Source of the DNA: Periplaneta americana
Lineage: Eukaryota > Arthropoda > Insecta > Blattodea > Blattidae
DNA: 64,000 nt
Reading direction: 5' to 3'
Assembly (NCBI RefSeq): GCF_040183065.1
Contig: NC_091119.1
Coordinates: 207,622,798 to 207,686,797, forward strand
Shown: piece by piece, positions 42,657-52,884 of the stretch
How positions within the stretch are numbered: position 1 is the first letter of the stretch
Layout: every line of letters begins with the position of its first letter
Notes under the pieces: generated by a model
Seen by the model: the letters and a program-made list of their open reading frames with translations, nothing else
The model's database searches: none
Told to the model about the DNA's origin: nothing
Program-made: the position numbers and the translations under genes

Positions 42657-43045
42657 GGACTGTCGAAATAAAATAGAATTCAAACGCAAACTTACTATAG
42701 GCACTTGGTCAGTAATTGAGACTCGTTCAGACATGGTTTCTTGTAAATAGTTATCTTAATCTATCACAAAATATTTCAATATATGGTAATTTCATCACTA
42801 TACAATTATGTTATTCTAGGTTTAATTTGTAATTCAATAAATACAAAAATATTCTTTGTTCTTAACTTCTATGATAAAATGTCTAGCTTTCATTAATCAG
42901 GTAATCTTGTCGTACTTTAATTCTTATTGTAATTGTAAATTTAATATTAATTGTAATTTTATTGTTCATATTATAGTTGTAATCCCCTGGTAGAGGGGCA
43001 GAGAAGGCCTGACGGCCTTATCTCTACCAGGTTAAATAAATAAAT
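42619..43045 (+). mobile_element. CR1/Kiri-like LINE 3' end
   Basis: It translates as RLWNSLPASIRDCRNKIEF, then KRKLTIGTWSVIE, then a stop, followed by an AT-rich 3' UTR, the hairpin AAGGCCTGACGGCCTT (43004-43019) and the tail AAATAAATAAATA. It retains about 40 codons. The sequence is clean, suggesting a fairly recent, severely 5'-truncated insertion with an inverted 5' end. Confidence 0.85.
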
Positions 43046-43735
43046 ACTAAATACTATAATCATTTTCCTATGTTAGTCTGGGAATAAGATATTATTTATT
43101 TTAGAAATTTGAATTAGTACATTAATTACTTTCTTAAATAAAAAAGTCACATCTCATTCCTAGACCCACTACGTAAGATATGACTCTAGTTACAAGCATT
43201 CCATGATGTATGTAGGCTTTGTAAAAAAAAATAATCTCTAGTTTATGAGAAAAATTGGCATTACACATCACTGTTTTCAATTTTTTTCACAGGAACATTT
43301 TACTGAAATGTTTATACGTTCATTAGAATGTTAAAATTTACAGAGAATATTTATTACAATTTTCCTAAGCTGTCTTAAAAATTCTACATGAGTAACTTCA
43401 AAATTGACGAGATACAGGGAAAAATGTGGGCTTATGGTAGATTTACACACCTGGTTACTTTAATCAGTGGGGATGTTCGTAAATTAGCAGGCTTTTGTCA
43501 ATTTGAAAAACAAGATAAGTAATATCATTGTATGGCTACTTGGTCAAAACTGATATTCTCCCACTGTTAATTTTTAAGCATGGCACACTGATGAAGTTAA
43601 TTCTTCATTGTTTTATACACAGGTTTCTTATGGCAATAACAAATCTCTATGTACTACACACGTTGTAGGCTATGATGTTCAGTTACTTGTATTTACTGGG
43701 GTCCATGACAAAAACCTACTTTGTGACTACGAAAC
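43046..43735. other. Non-coding interval
   Basis: Nothing is recognised. Confidence 0.5.
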
Positions 43736-43747
43736 GAACAATATCCA

Positions 43748-44226
43748 CGTAAAGATTAATTTTTGGTCCTACAAAATATATCTGTTATGGTAACAATGAT
43801 TATTAGAGGAGAAAAATTCGCTCCGGCGTCGGGATCGAACCCGAGTCCTTGGTTCTATGTACCAAGTGCTCTAACCACTGAGCTACGCCAAAGTTCAATC
43901 CACAGCACTGGATCGAATCTGTATATTTTCTGTAGGACCAAAAATTAATCTTTACGTACATTAGATTCTTCGCTCAACAGTGCATATTACTGTGGAATCC
44001 CGGCCACCAAGTCACTCAGTTGAGTGCGCTCCTTGTATGACAGCTGACAATTAGTCGAACTTGGAGTCAGGCCACAAAGGGAAAAACACTAGAGGAGAAG
44101 GGTTCGATCCGGTGCTGCGGGTTGAATTTCGACGTAGCTCAGTGGTTAGAGCGCTTGGTACGTAGAACCAAGGATCCAGGTTCGATCCCGGGCGCCGGAG
44201 CAAATTTTTCTCCTCTAATAATCATT
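43748..44226. mobile_element. Composite of two inverted tRNA-headed repeats, 12-bp flanking duplication
   Basis: The 12-bp repeat GAACAATATCCA lies at 43736-43747 and 44227-44238. Inside, tRNA-like sequences lie at 43821-43891 (minus) and 44131-44200 (plus). Each has box A TAGCTCAGTGGTTAGAGC, a stem CTTGGT/ACCAAG and box B GGTTCGATCCC, followed by GGAGC then AAATTTTTCTCCTCTAATAA. The two form long inverted arms. A further inverted pair, ACGTAAAGATTAATTTTTGG at 43748-43783 and about 43922-43959, is nested inside. These are related in design to the repeats at 40615 and 61473. Confidence 0.75.
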
Positions 44227-44238
44227 GAACAATATCCA

Positions 44239-45730
44239 GTTTATTCGTAATGAAAGCAAGTTGTCAGTGTAAAGGAGATAAGAACCAGTAGGAAGGAAAA
44301 CTGGAGCAGAGAGTCTGATGGTAGATATACTATGATGAAGAGGAGTTTGCAATAAAACGACTTACAAAGCAGCTGATTCAACAGATATGAAGAGAGAGTT
44401 ACGGCTTGTAACATCAATAACGAGCGAGCAATGCAGTGTGCAGAACGTCCTGAGTTCAGCTCCCGTCATCCCACAAAGTAACACAACTAAATCCATCCCC
44501 ATCCATCCCTTCTTAGAAGAAATTTATGAACTGATCTCTACCCTGCACAGTTGAACTTCCTATTGTTCTCAAGTCTATGTTGGTCATATTATATAGGCTA
44601 TCTATTATCTTTGATATGTTGGTAAAAAATGACTTCAATTTGTACTCCTCATTTTCCAGCTAGGAGACCTCATCATCGAGTCAAAACATTAACATGTCCA
44701 AGGCGGGTTTCCATGACGACACAATCTGCGATGTATATTAATATCCATCGGGACATGTATTTTATTTTATACTGTCACACAATACAAATTAACTATTTCG
44801 ATGCTACCGGGAATTAAGCACAATTCAACTAAAAATTTTAACAAGTTTTTATTAAAATTACACAGAAAATTATAGTTTACTCTAAAGTAAAGTGAGGGTC
44901 ACATAAGAACAGTTCCTAAACAGCTAATATTGCCGTCTTGTCAGTGTTGCCAACTGTTACCAGATATCACACAATCCTACGTACTAAATGACTTATTTAC
45001 TTACAGTACTTTATGTTGGAAGGTTATTCTAAATAAGTCAATAATTTGTAACATATTTTCGTAGGAAAACTATGCGAGAAAGGGATTAACATGTCAAGTA
45101 TTTTGTCTGACAATATGAAATTCATTGGTTTGACTAAATAATTGACTCACGAGACCTAACCTAAAAATGTATTTTATTTGACCACATGAAATTATTAGTA
45201 GGCCTATTAACTCCAAAAACTTACCTGACTGTAGTTTTGAATTATAACCACAACGCAACACATAAAATAAATATTATGTATTAATATTAATACCGATATT
45301 AATTAATTATTAGTATGTTCAAATTTCACTAGCTTCCAGTAACCGGCTCAGAAATCTAGTACAATTTTAATTTCATGGAACTTCAGTACCGACAAATATT
45401 GTCGATATTTGTCTCAGCTGCCAACATAGCAATTATAAAATCACTACCATTTCTAGTATTTGTCAGTATCGAAATTCGAAACGAAGTTGGCAAAAGAAAA
45501 TTCAACCTGCAAACTAAAAAATCACCACTAGCATATGTAGTAATGGGGAAAAAATGATTAGGTTTCACCCTTAGGGTATGAAGTAAGCTGACCCGGACTA
45601 TAGTTTGGACGTATTTTCCTCGGTGTTGTAATGTTTCTGTCTACAGCCACGTTTCTGTTAGGATACTTAATTGCTATTTAGAGAGTGATTTCAATTACAA
45701 ACAGCCACTTCAGACAAAAATTCTAAGATT
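44239..45730. other. Non-coding interval
   Basis: Short frames (44629-44817, 45375-45568) lie in AT-rich DNA and are not recognisable. Nothing else is seen. Confidence 0.45.
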
Positions 45731-45792
45731 ATTTATTTATTTAACCTGATAGAGATAAGGCCATCAGGCCTTCTCTTCCCCTCTAACATCAA
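45731..45792 (-). mobile_element. LINE 3' end only
   Basis: TTTA repeats, AACCTGATAGAGAT and the hairpin AAGGCCATCAGGCCTT (45757-45772), then CTCTTCCCCTCTA. This is the last ~60 bases of a CR1/Kiri-like LINE, an extreme truncation. Confidence 0.75.
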
Positions 45793-46639
45793 AGGGAGTG
45801 TCCTGCCAAATTTAACATAATTCTCGCCGTTTCAGAAACAGAACAAGGAAAGAATACTATTACAACAGAATAAAAAAAACTCGCCAGTTGTGGAATTGTC
45901 CATGTCTTTGTAAGCTGCATTCGAGAAATTTTAGTATAGCCTAGGCTATAAAATTATCAACACAAATTACTTTGAAATGTTCACGTGGCTCTAACCACTG
46001 GGAAGGGAACATAACAACCATAATATATATATATATATATATATATTTTTTGTAAAAGTAGACCTACTTTTCTTTACAAATCTAGAATAGCTATGCTATC
46101 AGAGATTGAATTTCGCCACAAATAAGGACGGCAAAACTCCGAGATTTTAGTTGTAACGGATGGACGAATGGCCGCAGTTGCAGAACTCTTCCCCAGCTTG
46201 TAGGCCTGCATATAGGCCTAATAATGTTGCTTCTTGGTAATATCCGCAGCCACGAACAGTCTATCTTTTAAGAGGAGTTATAACTGAAATTGAGGAATTA
46301 AAAAAAAAAAAAAAGACAGCATTTTATTTTTCCGCAATTTAAAAAAAATAAATTCTTCGTCTATTAGAAATGTGACCACTCTCCCTGTTCTGCACTTCCG
46401 AAAGTCGCCAGTGAACATTTTTAAGAGGTATGCGCTTTGCATTTTAAGATCCGATATAACTAGCTCTCCATTGCTGTCTAATTTTTTTTTTTTTTTTTTT
46501 TTTTTTGCTGCCTACAATATGCTCCTTGTGATGCAATTCTTACCCGAATTGGTTGAAAATTTAAAAAAATTCGCAATAAGCACAGATATTAAAATTTGAT
46601 CTGGAGGGTTTATGTAAAATTAGGTTTAGTATAAATTTT
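45793..46639. other. Non-coding interval with homopolymer and TA runs
   Basis: TA repeats at about 46023-46047, an A run near 46300 and a 25-base T run at 46483-46506. No gene is seen. Confidence 0.5.
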
Positions 46640-46641
46640 TA

Positions 46642-46821
46642 GGGTGCTATTCATAGACACTTCGCAGCACGCGCTACGAGCGTACTAAGCTAGCCCCGGC
46701 TATCCACTGGTTACTAGTACAGAATTCAAATCATATCCTATCGCTAACACTGGTTTATGAATACGAAAAACGCTGATCATCCACCGGAAGCACGCGCTAA
46801 AAATGTCTATGAATACGACCC
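46642..46821. mobile_element. TA-flanked MITE, 180 bp
   Basis: The ends GGGTGCTATTCATAGACA and, from the right, GGGTCGTATTCATAGACA are inverted repeats, extended by GCACGCGCT/AGCGCGTGC. TA lies at 46640-46641 and 46822-46823. No coding capacity. The superfamily is not certain (TA target; could be mariner-like or a Harbinger relative). Confidence 0.85.
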
Positions 46822-47108
46822 TAATAGATCGAATTACTATAACAACTAATTATTTAAAAAACAAGAACGTAAAACATCCAAAAATCTTAAAACCGCCGTA
46901 ACACGTTTTGTTTATATATAGGGGACACCGGGGCGGGACGGGGTACCTAGTGATTGAAGTAAAGTTTGGAGGTGCAAATGGTAAGATAGGAATACGAAAC
47001 ATGAGGTATGTTTTATTTAAACATTTTATCACAAATAGAACGCACAAAAGAAACAATATTTCACAGTTCTCATTAATGAAATATGAAAAAAAGAAAAAGG
47101 TGCGTCTT

Positions 47109-47144
47109 ATCCCGTTCCGCCCCGTGTACGGGGCGGAATGGGAT
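47109..47144. repeat. Subterminal near-palindrome of the pogo-type element
   Basis: ATCCCGTTCCGCCCC, a 6-base centre, then GGGGCGGAATGGGAT, with one mismatch between the 15-base arms. The same CCCGTTCCGCCCC word recurs near the right end, so these are probable transposase binding sites (inference). Confidence 0.85.
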
Positions 47145-47164
47145 GCTCTCAATTCTCCTTTAAT

Positions 47165-49006
47165 TTACACTTTGCACGTCTCACAAATCAGAACGAAATC
47201 ATCGTCATCACTTTCTGTACCAGCACACGAGTTATGAGCCCATTGCTTGCACTTTACACATGACACCCAACCCTCATTTGACGTGGAATAAAGCTCGTTG
47301 CAGTAGAAACATTCTGTGTCTTCATCTTTTTCTTCTGCAGTTTTCCTTACCTTCTTCGGTTTAGGCCTAGATTGTTTTTCTGAGTTTCCTATCTTTTCTT
47401 GGTCTAACAGTTTCCTTTTCACTTTAGTCTGTTTCACTTCTTTGGTTTTTTGTGCTTCTTGCAGTTGTGCTTTGTAGGGGCTGGAAGTGAGAATTGCTGT
47501 TTTCCCTCTTTTTCTTGCTACCCTCCTCTGACCAATTTTCACTTTTGGGACCGGCATAGCATTTTCCGGGGAAAGGGAAGGGAAACTGGAATTAAGTGAA
47601 TTAGGCCTATGTGTGGGGGTATCTGGCATCTCGGAACACAGAGGTTCCGGTTCATCCACCGAAGTCGTCAATTCAACAGGCCCAACTGAGGAGGGAACGA
47701 TTGGGATATCGTTTGCTCTTTCGGTTTCCAGAATTTCTTGATTCATAGCAGGTAACTCTCTGTCAGCAATCTGAATATCAGTCGTTGCTGCCGGTAGAAA
47801 ATCATCATCGGAGAAGACATTCATGTTTGTTGGCCAGATGCCTGTCTTTTCGAACCCTTTTAGCGCAGTTCTCATGTTCGCAGCGTTTATGAAAGCCTGT
47901 CCGAAAAGAGTTGAAACTTACCATAAGGTGACTACTTTTCCTGGGTTCGATCTTAACCATCTTCTCACCTCATCCTCGTAATATAAGCTCAAAGGTCTCA
48001 TAAATGCCACGTCCAGCGGCTGGAGCCGATGGGAGCAATGAGGAGGAAAACACAGTAAAATAACACCGTTGTTACGAGCTAGATCAATAACATCCAAGCT
48101 CTTTGTGTGTGAAGCATGACCGTCTAGAAGAAGAAGCACAGGTCTTTCCTTTTTGGCGTTAGAAAATGCAATGAATTTCTTCACCCACTTCAGAAATAGA
48201 TCGGCTGTCATCCATCCAGAATCATTAACTTCGGCCCAGCCTCCTGAAGGTAAACCAACTTCAAATTCCTGTTGTTTCCGTTTCCTAGGGTAGATTAACA
48301 TGGGAGGCATAAAATTTCCAGCCGCCGAACAACAAATTTCAACAGTCACTGTGTTGCCACGTTCTGCTGATGTTAACACACCAACCTGACGCTGCCCCTT
48401 TGTTGCGATAATTTTAGAATGCTGTTTAGGTACCACAGTCATGCCAGTTTCATCACAATTATAGATTTGTGCCCCTGTTAATTTATTTTCATCAATAACA
48501 TGTGTCAACAACGCAAAAAATTGAGACACTGCAACCTTGTTGAAGCCCATTGCTCGCGCTCCCGAAGTGCCTTCTGGTTTTCTCATGCTTAAATCAGGGT
48601 GACGAGCCATGAATCCTAGACCCCAATCTTCTCCTGCCATTCCCGCATTCTTATTGAAAGGATGCTTGCAACCGTTTCTCTCTGCCAGCTGGTATGCCAA
48701 CCTAAGGAATTCTTTCATTGTTATACCAAAAAGTCTTTTTTGCATATCCTTTAGATATTGTGCAAGTTCAAGTTCTTGCTCTGTATCGAACACACACTGA
48801 AATTTTCCTAATGTTTTATCAACTGTCGCCATTGGATTTTCCTTTTTCTTTTTCACATAACGTTCCAAAGTTGTTGAAGGCACGTTAAACTGTTCTGATG
48901 CTTTTTTGTATCCCATTTTCCCACTAATTACAGAATCAACGGCTTCTTCCATGCTTTCTGCGGACCATTGTTGCCTTTCTGTCTTTTTTAAATAAGTCCG
49001 TACCAT
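47165..49006 (-). pseudogene. Pogo-type transposase with one internal stop and a C-terminal zinc finger
   Basis: Start ATG 49004-49006. The frame beyond it to 49012 needs a GTG start and CAG/ATG may be a splice junction. Residues about 14-55 form a psq-type helix-turn-helix, and 70-140 a second DNA-binding domain with W/F-rich GLGFMARHPDLS. The DDE core has aspartates in YNCDETGM (D185), LLLLDGHASH (D295) and QPLDVAF (D332). A TAA at 47918-47920 (codon 363) interrupts it. The same frame then resumes as STLFGQAFINAANMRT and continues for over 230 codons without another stop (open frame 47165-47875). The C-terminus carries a PHD-like finger (CFYCNELY ... CVKCKQWAH ... CETC). Since no frameshift separates the halves, one substitution (possibly CAA to TAA) seems to have silenced it. 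Confidence 0.92.
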
Positions 49007-49735
49007 CTGCACACAGAAGAAACAATATGCAACACGTTAAAGTAGGAAAGAATAAATGTGATAAGCGAAGATTGACCTGAACCCCGTTCCGCCCCAAGAA
49101 CACTTATTGAAAGAATATCACATCGTTATCACATATCATACGCTTTTCTCTATTGTAATGTGAAAATAATGTAGTTGAAAGCATGCTGAATTTAATAGAA
49201 AGAGTGGTTAATTCTGAAAAATACAGCTCAACTTATCTTACCTTGGCTAAACACTTGCGAAATGTTACAGCAGCACTCAAATTTCCGCAACTCTACTGAG
49301 ATTTCAAAGCAAACAACTTACAATAACATTCCAACCTCACTGAACAAAGCACAGCAGCCTACTGAAGGACACTAGAACGTTACAGGTGATTGCCGAGCCT
49401 CTGGTGGGAAATAGACCCACTATCCCGTTCTACCCCGGTATCCCGTCCCGCCCCGGTGTCCCCTACATTTGAAATGTATTTCAGCACATTTGAGCTTGTT
49501 CAAATTAAAACTATCATCTAAAGGACTTCTTATATCGAGTAATAATTAAGAGTTAATAACTTTGTAACCAACAAACCCACAGAGCCCAAATTTGGCATAG
49601 GTAGTATATACTCATAACAGCATAAATTTACGATATAAAAATTTCATAATGGTAACTTAAAATATTGTAGAAATTGGAAAATTCAGTAACTGATTAACTA
49701 GCGGACTTACTCGTGTTAATTATGTAAGTTTGTGC

Positions 49736-49777
49736 AGCTTACAGCTGTTTCGGTGCTTGATCACCATCCTCAGAGCC
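49736..49777 (-). ncRNA. Hammerhead-ribozyme-like motif, left arm
   Basis: Minus strand: stem I GGCT, core CTGAGGA (fits CUGANGA), extra T, stem II GGTG with loop ATCAAG and CACC, then GAA, palindromic stem III ACAGCTGT, cleavage-site A, and stem I partner AGCT (one G-U pair). Confidence 0.75.
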
Positions 49778-50210
49778 TATTAGATCTCGGCGTCATCTCG
49801 AACTTCTCTGCCTGTTGTGTGGGTATGTTTGATTGTTGAAAGGTGGAGTCAAATAGTGTGTGTGTATGCTGAAATTGATCTGTGTGTTGAGAATTTGATC
49901 GGGTTGTGTTTTAGTGTGTTTGTATATTTCGTATTGTTCTAGTGTGTTGAGTTTTTGGTTCTTGGGTTGTATGTGTAGGATTTCCATAACATAAATGCGG
50001 ACATGGAAATCCTACACATACAACCCAAGAACCAAAAACTCAACACACTAGAACAATACAAAATATACAAACACACTAAAACACACCCCGATCAAATTCT
50101 CAACACACAGATCAATTTCAGTACACTCACACTATTTGACTCCACCTTTCAACAATCAAACACACCCACACAACAGGCAGAGAAGTTCGAGATGACGCCG
50201 AGATCTAGTA

Positions 50211-50254
50211 GGCTCTGAGGATGGTGTCAAGTAGCACCGAAACAGCTGTAAGCC
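50211..50254 (+). ncRNA. Hammerhead-ribozyme-like motif, right arm
   Basis: Stem I GGCT (50211-50214) pairs with AGCC (50251-50254). The core is CTGAGGA (50215-50221), followed by an extra T, stem II GGTG (50223-50226) with CACC (50235-50238), GAA, then the palindromic stem III ACAGCTGT (50242-50249) and cleavage-site A. The core is intact. Confidence 0.77.
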
Positions 50255-50306
50255 GCACATGCTTACATAATTAACACGAGTAAGTCCGCTAGTTAATCGA
50301 TTACTG

Positions 50307-50617
50307 TACTTATATTCAAGTGTTAAAAGTAGTGTACGCAAGATTCAAAAAGAAAACTCAGTCTTAACTCCCCTTAAAGTGAATATTATTTTTCAATTTC
50401 TGGAAATATAACATTAGTATACATTATTAAAAATTATTTCAATGTGCATTTGTGCAAACTAAAAGTCACAATGAAATTAGACGTCTTAATGTTTTACTGT
50501 AAGGAATATTTTTAAGTTGTCAGTAAATCAGAAAATGAAATTGAAATTCTTTTCTTAGAGTGCGTGTTAAATGATTTCATTTATGTAAGTTTTTAATCAA
50601 TAGCTACTTCAAGCCAC
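50307..50617. other. Non-coding interval
   Basis: Nothing is recognised. Confidence 0.5.
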
Positions 50618-50845
50618 CGGTGTAGCTCAGGCGTAGCGCGTTCGCCTGCTGATCTGGAACTGTATTCGGGCTGGATTCGATTCCCGCGTGGACTGATTAC
50701 CAGGTTTGGTTTTTCCGAGGTTTTCTCCAAATGTAAAGCGAATGGCACGTAATCTATGGCAAATCCTCTGCCTTATCTCTCAATATAGCCTACCATCTCG
50801 CTATCACCAAACCAATAACACAGCAGTTGATACAGAGCTTTTAAG
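50618..50845 (+). mobile_element. tRNA-derived SINE, degraded tail
   Basis: The head GCCACCGGTGTAGCTCAGGC, then GTAGCGCGTTCGCCTGCTG, then box B GGATTCGATTCCC. The body reads ACCAGGTTTGGTTTTTCCGA, then AAGCGAATGGCACGTAATCT, then CTCGCTATCACCAAACCAAT. The tail is AGCAGTTGATACAGAGC. It is the same body as the SINEs at 3951 and 36228, with the most complete head of the three. Confidence 0.85.
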
Positions 50846-51335
50846 TAACCAACTGAAAGAAAAATCACAAAAAATATTTTGGTTTACTACTAGGTCTACC
50901 TTTTTCTTAAAGTGGATACGAAGAATAGACTTCGCCAATTGAAGCCCGAAATCTCCGAGACGCTAGTTCACGGAGAGTTAAGACAGCTTTTAAAATCTGC
51001 AGGAAACAACAAGGTCAGCTATAATCTGCAACTAAATACAGCGCAGATTTCGTTAATATGGAAGATAAACAGAGACGACTGTCTGAGCTGGAGTAAGTGG
51101 CGGGACAAACACTGAGTCTGGGGGTCCTGCATGGGTCACGACACCAGCGAGTGCTGCAATAAATCAGTATTCTGCTTCATCATCGTCATCATCATCATCA
51201 TCATCATCATCATGACCTTAACAATCCTCACTTATTCAGAACTTTCCAACACAAGTCGGACAACTCAACAACGTGAAAGATTTTCTCTGCGAAGTAGGTG
51301 CAAGCCCAACCTATCACCACAGTTTAAAGCAGGGG
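50846..51335. other. Non-coding interval with a CAT microsatellite
   Basis: A CAT/ATC run lies at about 51178-51215. The frames at 50912-51115 and 51131-51367 are not recognisable. Confidence 0.5.
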
Positions 51336-51420
51336 CGCCCAAACTTTCTACCATGAGGGGCCAATAATTAGCCTGCTCTAGTGTTTGACCTCGGGTCACA
51401 TTACAGTGTACTTAATATTT
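51332..51420 (+). mobile_element. Single hAT-like terminus
   Basis: CAGGGGCGCCCAAACTTTCT followed by ACCATGAGGGGCCAA resembles hAT 5' ends. No partner end was found downstream, so only one end is supported. Confidence 0.5.
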
Positions 51421-51599
51421 AAAAGAAGGACATGTAATTTTTTGTTAATATTACGACAAAACAGACTATAATTAAATTAATTGATTAATTTTATAAAATT
51501 TGGATTACTTAATTTTAAAAAAATACTTAAGTAAAAGGGCATGCATAATTAGTCATCTAATGAGAAATGTGGAACTGGTGTTTTGAAGGTAATAAATTG

Positions 51600-52005
51600 T
51601 CGATATACGGTGTCTGCTCTGTGGTAGTCTGAAGTAACATGTTTTGGAGATGCTTGTCGATATCCGGCCTCTGCTCTGTGGTAGTCTGAAGTAACACGTT
51701 TTGGAGATGCTTGTCGATATCCGGCCTCTGCTCTGTGGTAGTCTGAAGTAACACGCTTTGGAGATGCTTGTCGATATCCGGCCTCTGCTCTGTGGCAGTC
51801 TGAAGTAACACGTTTTGGAGATGCTTGTCGATATCCGGCCTCTGCTCTGTGGTAGTCTGAAGTAACACGTTTTGGAGATGCTTGTCGATATCCGGCCTCT
51901 GCTCTGTGGTAGTCTGAAGTAACACGTTTTGGAGATGCTTGTCGATATCCGGCCTCTGCTCTGTGGTAGTCTGAAGTAACACGTTTTGGAGATGCTTGTC
52001 GTTTA
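51600..52005. repeat. 57-bp minisatellite, about seven units
   Basis: The unit reads AGATGCTTGTCGATATCCGG, then CCTCTGCTCTGTGGTAGTCT, then GAAGTAACACGTTTTGG, 57 bases in all. Units are almost identical; one has CTTTGG for TTTTGG and one GGCAG for GGTAG. As 57 is a multiple of three, two overlapping minus-strand frames stay open (169 and 162 codons). One reads the 19-residue unit RQASPKRVTSDYHRAEAGY, the other HLQNVLLQTTTEQRPDID. Which, if either, is translated cannot be told. Confidence 0.95.
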
Positions 52006-52059
52006 AGCTTGAGCTTAATCTTGATTTCTGTTTGTTCAAATTCATATGATGGGCTCAAT

Positions 52060-52876
52060 CGCCGAGCACAATAGGAAGTTTAGGAGCGAAGCGAAAAGAA
52101 AGAGATAAATATGTAAATAATCAGAGGATAGGAAAAAAAAAGTGATGTAAGTGTTGTAAAATAGAGTAAACGGAAAAGTCAGCAAGTAATGTAGGAGAAA
52201 ATAGCGGGAAAACAATGATTAAGAGTAGGTAGGATTGGAGGGTAGAGAAGAAAATAAATAAATAACGCAAATTATTAATGAAGGAATATGCAATATTTAA
52301 AAGGTGAGTGAGAAATGGAAGGGAGACAGTCTAGGTAGGAGGGAGAGAATAGAAGAGGATGGAGAGGGAAGGACATAGAGCAATTCAGTCATAACAGAAC
52401 ATTAGAAAGTAATCAAGAAATACTCGGCAAGGAATACATTAATAGAAAAGAGTTGTATGTATTAAAGGGATGGTGGGTCGAAAAACAGAAATGTGAAGGT
52501 CCACCATAACTGTGAATTGTAAAGTTGAATGACAAATAAATATCATAATCATAATATCATAATCAAACGCCGAGCTTCATTTTTCACGTTCGTTTCTCTT
52601 GAATTTATCAGAATCATGAGAATATTTTGTCATAATTTAGAAAGAAAATGTCAAAATTTCACCTCGGAATAAATTTTCAGTGATATTAAAATGCAAAAAT
52701 ATGTTGAAAATTAAGATAGTTATGTGTTACAGATTGTCCTAAGTGATTATAGATATTTTTAACAATCATACGTAACGGAGTAGCCCTATAGGCCTGTGTT
52801 CAAGGGCAAGCAACTTACGTTAATATGTAAAAGGGGAGACTAAAGATAAAGATGGTGAACATTATGGTGCCTATGT
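52060..52876. other. Purine-rich non-coding interval
   Basis: Rich in A and G on the + strand (52080-52480). No gene is seen. Confidence 0.5.
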
Positions 52877-52884
52877 ATCTAGGC

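Larger units (their letters stand above)
46921..49463 (-). mobile_element. Pogo/Tigger-type DNA transposon, nearly complete (2543 bp)
   Basis: TA duplications lie at 46919-46920 and 49464-49465. The terminal inverted repeats are GGGGACACCGGGGCGGGACG followed by GGGTACC (left) or GGATACC (right). G-rich subterminal repeats include a 36-base near-palindrome at 47109-47144 and further CCCGTTC(C/T)GCCCC-like words near 49083 and 49430. The single transposase frame runs right to left. Both ends and the whole coding length are present, with only one stop codon, so it is young compared with its neighbours. Confidence 0.95.
49684..50306. mobile_element. Penelope-like element end, near-perfect 620-bp palindrome
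   Basis: Arms of about 300 bases (49684-49987 and 50003-50306) are reverse complements with a 15-base spacer. Both encode, outward from the centre, MEILHIQPKNQKLNTLEQYE and then IYKHTKTHPDQILNTQINFS, matching the C-terminal MEILYIQPKSQKLNTLQQYE segment of the Penelope-like protein at 7985-8532. Each arm ends with a hammerhead-like motif and the sequence TAATTAACACGAGTAAGTCC. The arms differ by only a few percent. Confidence 0.88.

Noticed and set aside
43821-44200. Pair of divergent tRNA genes
   Set aside because: Both lie in inverted arms that share non-tRNA flanks (AAATTTTTCTCCTCTAATAA), as expected for mobile repeats.
47165-47875. Separate zinc-finger gene downstream of the transposase
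   Set aside because: It is in the same frame as the transposase with only one stop between, lies inside the element's terminal repeats, and matches the usual C-terminal part of the family.
47886-47920. Intron removing the transposase stop (GTAAGT ... CAG)
   Set aside because: Splicing TATG/GTAAGT to ACAG/GCTTTC gives a new stop soon after, whereas simple readthrough keeps family-like sequence, so a point mutation is the better explanation.
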